Positions 40,890-44,290 of a stretch of DNA of 44,290 nucleotides are shown here, in pieces; positions within the stretch are counted from its first letter, which is position 1; each line of letters starts with the position of its first letter. The stretch covers positions 1 through 44,290 of IMG/VR virus record IMGVR_UViG_3300030109_001435; one strand, 5' to 3'. The position numbers and the translations under genes were made by a program. Below the pieces are notes generated by a model. That model searched no databases, was not told the DNA's origin, and was given only the letters and a program-made list of their open reading frames with translations. The DNA comes from a virus.

Positions 40890-42068
40890 CTATTCACCCA
40901 TTGATTGAATAACTTGTATGATACGAACTCTCTCAGTATCGTCACCACCCTGAACAGGGTAGAACGGTAAACAGGTGTGCTTTAGTGCATCGACCAAAGG
41001 CATTCCATCAACAACTAACTCAGCTGATGCTAAACACATACGTGTTGAAACAGCAGTATTGAGTTCGTCTGAAGAATGTAAGTCACGCACTCTCTTAGCA
41101 AAGTCTACAATCTTATCAGCGTCGTAGTCTGTAAGCTGAGGGTTTCTGTTTTGTATCAGTTCTTTCTCTTTCTGTGGTGGTAAGTATTCTAATTCATATA
41201 TACCACCTGTGAATCTATCTTTCCATGCTCGGTCTAAATCATGAGATGCACCGAGATACTCTCTACCTATGTTAGCAGTAGCGTAGAAGAACGCACCTTT
41301 ACTAACTGAGACAGTATCACTATCTTCACTCTCATCGAGAGCTAAATACTTTTGACCATCTAATACCGGCATGAGAATGTTAGCTAAGTCACCTGTTCGG
41401 TCACGTGTTACCTCATCTAACATAATGAATGAATCACCTTGTATTGCATTGACGAACCGAGATGGTTTGAACCATGTTCCTGATTCTTTGTCATACTTAG
41501 TGTCACCCAATAACTTAGCTGAGGGATTCATAGTGTCACCGAAGTTAAAACTATAAAAGTCTTTTGCAGTGATATCAGCTAATATCTTACCGAGACTTGA
41601 CTTACCACATCCTGAGGGACCTGTGATAAGAATGTTCTTACCTCTAAATATGTTTCTCAACATAGTATAGAATGTCATGTCATCAGCGAATTTAAACTCT
41701 TCGGGCACATTGACTGACCCTCTTAGTTTAGACATCACTGTGTCTTTCTCTACTTCTACCACTTCTTCGGGGGTAGGTTCCTCTGCTGGCATGGGACTGT
41801 CTCGGTCGAATAGACTGTCGAGTCCTCTGTGGTCGGTTTTGTCTTCCATTGTATCTCCAGATATATCATCCTTTATAAGCGTTTCGGTTGTTGAACTGAG
41901 AAGTTTATCCTCATCTGAACCATGATATAATCCTTTCTTCCATCTTCTCACTCCACGCTTGTCTTCACTCACGTGCCAATATCTACCGTCTCCGCCTACA
42001 CGTTCATAGTGTAGAGGGAAGTCAGTAGCTGACTCAGTTGGTGATGGTCTTGTTCTTCTTCTACTCAT
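40890..42068 (-). CDS. MoxR/CobS-type AAA+ ATPase
   Basis: This gene encodes 392 residues. After an acidic, low-complexity 120-residue head, the AAA+ module has Walker A GPSGCGKSS (150-158), Walker B SFIMLDEVTRD (about 213-222), sensor-1 ATAN (263-266) and LDRAWKDRF (Arg finger region). It is the motor that normally works with a VWA partner to remodel proteins or insert metals; marine phage versions are called cobS, though a cobalt-chelatase function is unproven. ATGA overlap with the ribbon gene. Confidence 0.85.
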   Translation of the reverse strand: MSRRRTRPSPTESATDFPLHYERVGGDGRYWHVSEDKRGVRRWKKGLYHGSDEDKLLSSTTETLIKDDISGDTMEDKTDHRGLDSLFDRDSPMPAEEPTPEEVVEVEKDTVMSKLRGSVNVPEEFKFADDMTFYTMLRNIFRGKNILITGPSGCGKSSLGKILADITAKDFYSFNFGDTMNPSAKLLGDTKYDKESGTWFKPSRFVNAIQGDSFIMLDEVTRDRTGDLANILMPVLDGQKYLALDESEDSDTVSVSKGAFFYATANIGREYLGASHDLDRAWKDRFTGGIYELEYLPPQKEKELIQNRNPQLTDYDADKIVDFAKRVRDLHSSDELNTAVSTRMCLASAELVVDGMPLVDALKHTCLPFYPVQGGDDTERVRIIQVIQSMGE

Positions 42069-42178
42069 AGTTCACCTGTAATATAATCTTCTACTAAACA
42101 GTGTTCACATGAATACTTATTCACTTCGTGTCCACCTGTATCATATGTTGAATATTGTCCACAATCTACGCAGTTCAT
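42065..42178 (-). CDS. 37-residue zinc-ribbon protein
   Basis: Cys3-x2-Cys6-Gly and Cys24-x2-Cys27 (NCVDCGQYS; SCEHCLVED) around a Tyr/Gly-rich hairpin. Start overlaps the preceding stop (TGATG), and the stop overlaps the ATPase ATG (ATGA), so it is made in step with the MoxR ATPase. The VWA partner carries a similar ribbon at its N-terminus. Confidence 0.65.
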   Translation of the reverse strand: MNCVDCGQYSTYDTGGHEVNKYSCEHCLVEDYITGEL

Positions 42179-42525
42179 CAGTTCGGTCTCCTTCTTCTAA
42201 TCATCTTACGGTCAACACGACTTCGGTCATATCCATAGGTTCTCTCACCTGAGATACCACTCGAAGTGCCTTTGACTTGATACTTCTTCACAGTTCGTGA
42301 TATAGTATCTATATCTTTTTGTTCCATTGTGCTGAGGGCATCTACGAACTTTCCTAAGTTCACTGATACTGACCAAGCATTGTCTTCTACATCATCGAAG
42401 ACGGAATTTAATAATTCCCTCAGCACTGTGAAACGTTTATCATCAGTTGACTGAACACTTAACAAAGGGACTTTGTCTGTGTGCTGAGTCATGTAGTTGT
42501 TGAACTTAACGATTGCGTCACTCAC
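42178..42525 (-). CDS. Unrecognised 115-residue protein with basic tail
   Basis: Helical body (KRFTVLRELLNSVFDDVEDN; GKFVDALSTMEQKDIDTISR) and a tail rich in Arg and Gly (GERTYGYDRSRVDRKMIRRR). ATGA overlap with the leading gene and TGATG with the ribbon gene. No function assigned. Confidence 0.5.
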   Translation of the reverse strand: MSDAIVKFNNYMTQHTDKVPLLSVQSTDDKRFTVLRELLNSVFDDVEDNAWSVSVNLGKFVDALSTMEQKDIDTISRTVKKYQVKGTSSGISGERTYGYDRSRVDRKMIRRRRPN

Positions 42526-42740
42526 GGTAAGACCTCTCTGAACTGAGTAAACGTATCGAAATGATGTGGATACAATCCATTGTTCTTTACATTCCTGAAG
42601 TATGTCTCAGTTGCACGTATCTTACGAGCTTTGATTGCGGAACCGTCTCGGTTCGGGGTTGCACTTAACAGTTGTTGTAACTGTTTGGCAGTCATGCTTT
42701 TTAGTTGTATTGCTAATGTGTCGATGTCGGTCATAGTCAT
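42522..42740 (-). CDS. Leaderless first gene of the MoxR/VWA operon, unrecognised
   Basis: This gene encodes 72 residues, with helical basic segments (TLAIQLKSMTAKQLQQLLSA; AIKARKIRATETYFRNVKNN). The TATA box at 42759-42772 is centred 26 bases before its ATG, so the mRNA should begin at or next to the start codon. There is no Shine-Dalgarno. Being first it may be a regulator of the operon. Confidence 0.5.
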   Translation of the reverse strand: MTMTDIDTLAIQLKSMTAKQLQQLLSATPNRDGSAIKARKIRATETYFRNVKNNGLYPHHFDTFTQFREVLP

Positions 42741-42758
42741 CGTATCTACATCAATATA

Positions 42759-42772
42759 CCCCTATATAAGCG
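42759..42772 (-). promoter_or_regulatory. TATA promoter giving a leaderless transcript
   Basis: CCCCTATATAAGCG (+ strand view). Centre-to-ATG distance is 26 bases, equal to the normal TATA-to-start distance in archaea. Immediately upstream lies the repeat block. Confidence 0.6.
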
Positions 42773-42780
42773 TTTCCCCT

Positions 42781-43330
42781 CTTGAACTGAGAGCCCAGCA
42801 CGAAAATTATACTGAGACAAAAAAACGGGGGGCTTTTTCATGCAAAACTATTTATAGTTCACCTTCTCTATATTATACTATATTAAATCATAGCTCAGTT
42901 ATGCAATAACTAAGACCTAAAGTAAGGAGCTTAGTTGAGCCTAACTGAGTAATGCTCTATTACTTAGTAGAGCATGGTTAGTAGAGCCTTCTTATAATAT
43001 AGGGCTAAACACTACTTACTATACTTTCTTCGAACGAACACTGTTCGCACACTGAACCCGAACTGGTTCCGGTTTGGAGGATGAGCTTTAAAGCTTTCGA
43101 ACCAACCTGAGCTCTGCTAAGCATTTTCTCATTGTGGCCTACCGAAGTGCTCAGTAGAGCATAAGCCCAACTGAGCATTTTCTCATCTGGGCTCACCGTT
43201 TCTTAATAGAGCTATGATGCTCGACTGAGACAGTTTCTCACCTGAGCCTACGGTTTTCTCATCTGCGCTGTGAGCTCAACTGAGAGCCTGCGGGCTGAGT
43301 AAAGCTGAGCTGAGAAATTTCACTTGAGTG
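42781..43330. repeat. CTGAG-rich intergenic block with ~54-bp imperfect tandem repeats; possible replication origin
   Basis: In about 550 bases CTGAG/CTCAG occurs 13 times, against about one expected. Three imperfect copies of a 54-55 bp unit start near 43120, 43174 and 43228, each opening with a TTTCTCA core and closing in ACTGA. A perfect inverted repeat ATGCTCTA-TTACTTAG-TAGAGCAT lies at 42952-42975, and an AT-rich stretch at 42845-42895. No protein-coding frame is convincing. Iterated motifs plus an AT-rich tract next to the early genes suggest an origin or a regulator-binding array. Confidence 0.5.
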
Positions 43331-43360
43331 GAAAAATAAAAAAAGCTAAAAAAAAGATGA

Positions 43361-43598
43361 GCCCCTGACTTATATACCACCGGTGGTAAAGCATTCCTTC
43401 CTCGATGTTTTTGCATTCGATAACGGAAGTCAAGGGGCGTCAATGTAAGGATGGGTAGGAGGATTTAATGTATACCTCCAATGGGTTTATGCCACTACAT
43501 AGTAGAACCCATACCAGTTTTGCATCCCTCCGGCAGTTGCCTCTCGGTTTGCGCAGTCCTGTGCCTTAGCTCGTGGCGAGCTTGTTCGGCCATACCCG
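43361..43598 (-). ncRNA. Candidate structured noncoding RNA with three-way-junction 3' end and U tract
   Basis: Reading leftward from a TATA box at 43617-43630, the region folds into perfect hairpins: AGCTCG/CGAGCT (43568-43582), AACCCAT/ATGGGTT (43481-43512) and GGAGG/CCTCC (43458-43479). It ends in a long stem, GCCCC(T)TGACTT/AAGTCAGGGGC (43361-43438), enclosing two further arms: CTTCC...GGAAG with TCGA(A)TG/CATCGA, and TACCA-CCGG-TGGTA. A U-rich run (43331-43356) follows, as at an archaeal terminator. The stretch is richer in GC than its surroundings and no frame is convincing. No known RNA family recognised. Confidence 0.45.
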
Positions 43599-43616
43599 AT
43601 TACGGAAGAGCTACTT

Positions 43617-43630
43617 CCATAAATATAAGG
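43617..43630 (-). promoter_or_regulatory. TATA box upstream of the RNA candidate
   Basis: The - strand reads CCTTATATTTATGG. The expected start lies near 43598 with no ribosome site or ATG following in a usable frame, which supports a noncoding transcript. Confidence 0.4.
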
Positions 43631-43631
43631 T

Positions 43632-43650
43632 GGGGAGGAATCGCCTCCCC
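43632..43650 (-). terminator. Perfect 7-bp GC-rich hairpin
   Basis: GGGGAGG-AATCG-CCTCCCC lies 35 bases downstream of the stop of the 110-residue gene, followed on the - strand by ACCTTATATTT. A weaker hairpin (CGCTG/CAGCG, 43670-43683) precedes it. It probably ends the small upstream transcript and separates it from the RNA candidate. Confidence 0.5.
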
Positions 43651-43684
43651 TACGTGTTTGCTTGTTAACCGCTGTGTTCAGCGT

Positions 43685-44017
43685 TTATTTCAAGAGTCCA
43701 GCTTTCTTCATCGCTTTCTTCAAGTCGGCTTCCGACATCTTACCAGATGCAAGAGCAGAAACGACTGAATCAACAGAAGGAGCTTTACCTGTTGCTCTCC
43801 TTTCGGATTGTAGTTGATGTGTTCTTGATGCAACCATAGATGCTGTCTTCTCGTTTGTTGAGATGACATCACATATTGCTACAAGACAATCATACTTTAC
43901 TCCGGTTGGATATCTACCTGATTCTCCAACACCGGTAAATCCTAATGAGTCCAATAAAGAACTCACGAGCTTTTCATCCTTTGGAGCCCAAAGGTAATCC
44001 ATCTTTGCTTTAGTCAT
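43685..44017 (-). CDS. Unrecognised 110-residue protein, probably leaderless
   Basis: Residues 1-55 are globular (MDYLWAPKDEKLVSSLLDSL; YDCLVAICDVISTNEKTASM), and the end has an Ala/Lys helix (MSEADLKKAMKKAGLLK) typical of DNA-associated phage proteins. The TATA box at 44036-44046 is about 24 bases before the ATG. Function unknown. Confidence 0.5.
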   Translation of the reverse strand: MTKAKMDYLWAPKDEKLVSSLLDSLGFTGVGESGRYPTGVKYDCLVAICDVISTNEKTASMVASRTHQLQSERRATGKAPSVDSVVSALASGKMSEADLKKAMKKAGLLK

Positions 44018-44035
44018 ACTATACCAATGAGTGTG

Positions 44036-44046
44036 CCTATTTAAGG
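44036..44046 (-). promoter_or_regulatory. TATA promoter of the 110-residue gene
   Basis: The - strand reads CCTTAAATAGG, centred about 24 bases before the 44017 ATG, implying a leaderless or nearly leaderless mRNA. It overlaps the last codon of the upstream gene by a few bases. Confidence 0.5.
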
Positions 44047-44283
44047 TTAACCCCTGCTCACTATTTGTCTTAGTTCTAAGTTCTCAAAGACTTCTGGATT
44101 TGACAGACGAATCTCACGAGCGAGTTCCATGTGTCTACCTCTGCTACCTGTTCCTACAGGAATCATTTCTTTGTATAAACCATACTTACCGTATGGAGTC
44201 GTGCCGATTTCTACGAAGTAGTCGACCTCCTTGCTTCCATTCTTCCAAGGAAGATTGGTCTTAGTCTGAGTTGCTTGGCTCAT
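44047..44283 (-). CDS. Unrecognised 78-residue protein at the window edge
   Basis: The frame is complete: a stop lies in frame two codons upstream of the ATG. Residues suggest a small mixed fold (KEVDYFVEIGTTPYGKYGLY; MELAREIRLSNPEVFENLEL). No Shine-Dalgarno can be judged because the window ends 7 bases upstream. No family recognised. Confidence 0.5.
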   Translation of the reverse strand: MSQATQTKTNLPWKNGSKEVDYFVEIGTTPYGKYGLYKEMIPVGTGSRGRHMELAREIRLSNPEVFENLELRQIVSRG

Positions 44284-44290
44284 GTATTAC

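Noticed and set aside
40890-42068. Cobaltochelatase subunits CobS/CobT as a cobalamin pathway
   Set aside because: No other corrin-pathway gene is present, and the partner has VWA plus HExxH rather than a plain CobT layout; the MoxR-type label is safer even though the RNR uses B12.
43005-43196. 63-residue - strand frame in the repeat block
   Set aside because: Its repeated EKMLS segments simply reflect the 54-bp DNA repeats; it lacks a ribosome site and natural composition.
43108-43290. CRISPR array
   Set aside because: The ~54-bp units are contiguous and imperfect, with no repeat-spacer alternation and no cas genes.
43481-43768. 95-residue + strand frame over the RNA candidate
   Set aside because: Runs against the stems and into the antisense of a supported gene; no promoter or ribosome site in its direction.
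1-44290. tRNA genes, integrase and attachment sites
   Set aside because: Scanning intergenic stretches by eye gave no cloverleaf with a proper T-arm, and no tyrosine or serine recombinase is encoded, so no integration is claimed.

Overview
The window is about 44 kb of an AT-rich, gene-dense tailed-virus (Caudoviricetes) genome whose host is almost certainly an archaeon, probably marine. The archaeal signs are an aIF-1A translation initiation factor gene, an archaeo-eukaryotic primase small subunit, a family B DNA polymerase ending in a PCNA-binding (PIP-box) motif, TATA-box promoters of the type CCTATATAAAGG, and at least one promoter placed so that the mRNA would be leaderless. The marine signs come from knowledge of the families: small basic proteins of the DUF5872 kind, MazG, HSP20, a MoxR/CobS-VWA pair and a class II ribonucleotide reductase are common in marine tailed viruses. 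I cannot decide between Marine Group II, Nitrososphaeria or another host from sequence alone. Capsid, portal and terminase genes are not in the window and presumably lie upstream of base 1.

Left half, + strand (1-19546): neck and tail module. It starts with the end of a large beta-rich virion protein. A holin-like protein and a run of tiny lysine/arginine-rich proteins follow, then neck proteins, a large unrecognised structural protein, two tandem tail-tube paralogues behind a strong TATA box and a hairpin, two tail-assembly chaperone frames joined by a canonical -1 slippery site, the tape measure, two giant adhesin-like tail proteins (LamG and PKD-like domains) and a baseplate hub-like protein. 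Junctions here are mostly TAATG stop/start overlaps.

Right half, - strand (44283-19543): early and replication module, transcribed towards the tail genes and meeting them at overlapping stop codons. Reading along the transcript: two small genes at the window edge; a gene-free 0.9 kb block with CTGAG-rich ~54-bp repeats and a strongly structured, poly-U-ended RNA candidate; a leaderless operon with MoxR-type AAA+ ATPase and a VWA/HExxH protein; an operon with a pyrimidine-dimer-glycosylase-like protein; an operon with a PD-(D/E)XK resolvase and a phytoene/squalene synthase-like enzyme; a long operon with HSP20, an OB-fold ssDNA-binding candidate, AAA+ helicase, aIF-1A, MazG, PolB, HNH nuclease, Sm-like protein, glycosyltransferase, HAD-like protein and PriS; and finally a promoter for adenosylcobalamin-dependent RNR plus two virion-type proteins. 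ATGA overlaps dominate here.

Many very small genes (30-45 codons) sit exactly in these overlaps. Seven encode short zinc-ribbon proteins and two encode single-span membrane peptides. Together with the virus-borne aIF-1A, the phytoene-synthase-like enzyme, the MoxR-VWA-HExxH set and the repeat/RNA block, they are the most unusual content of the window.
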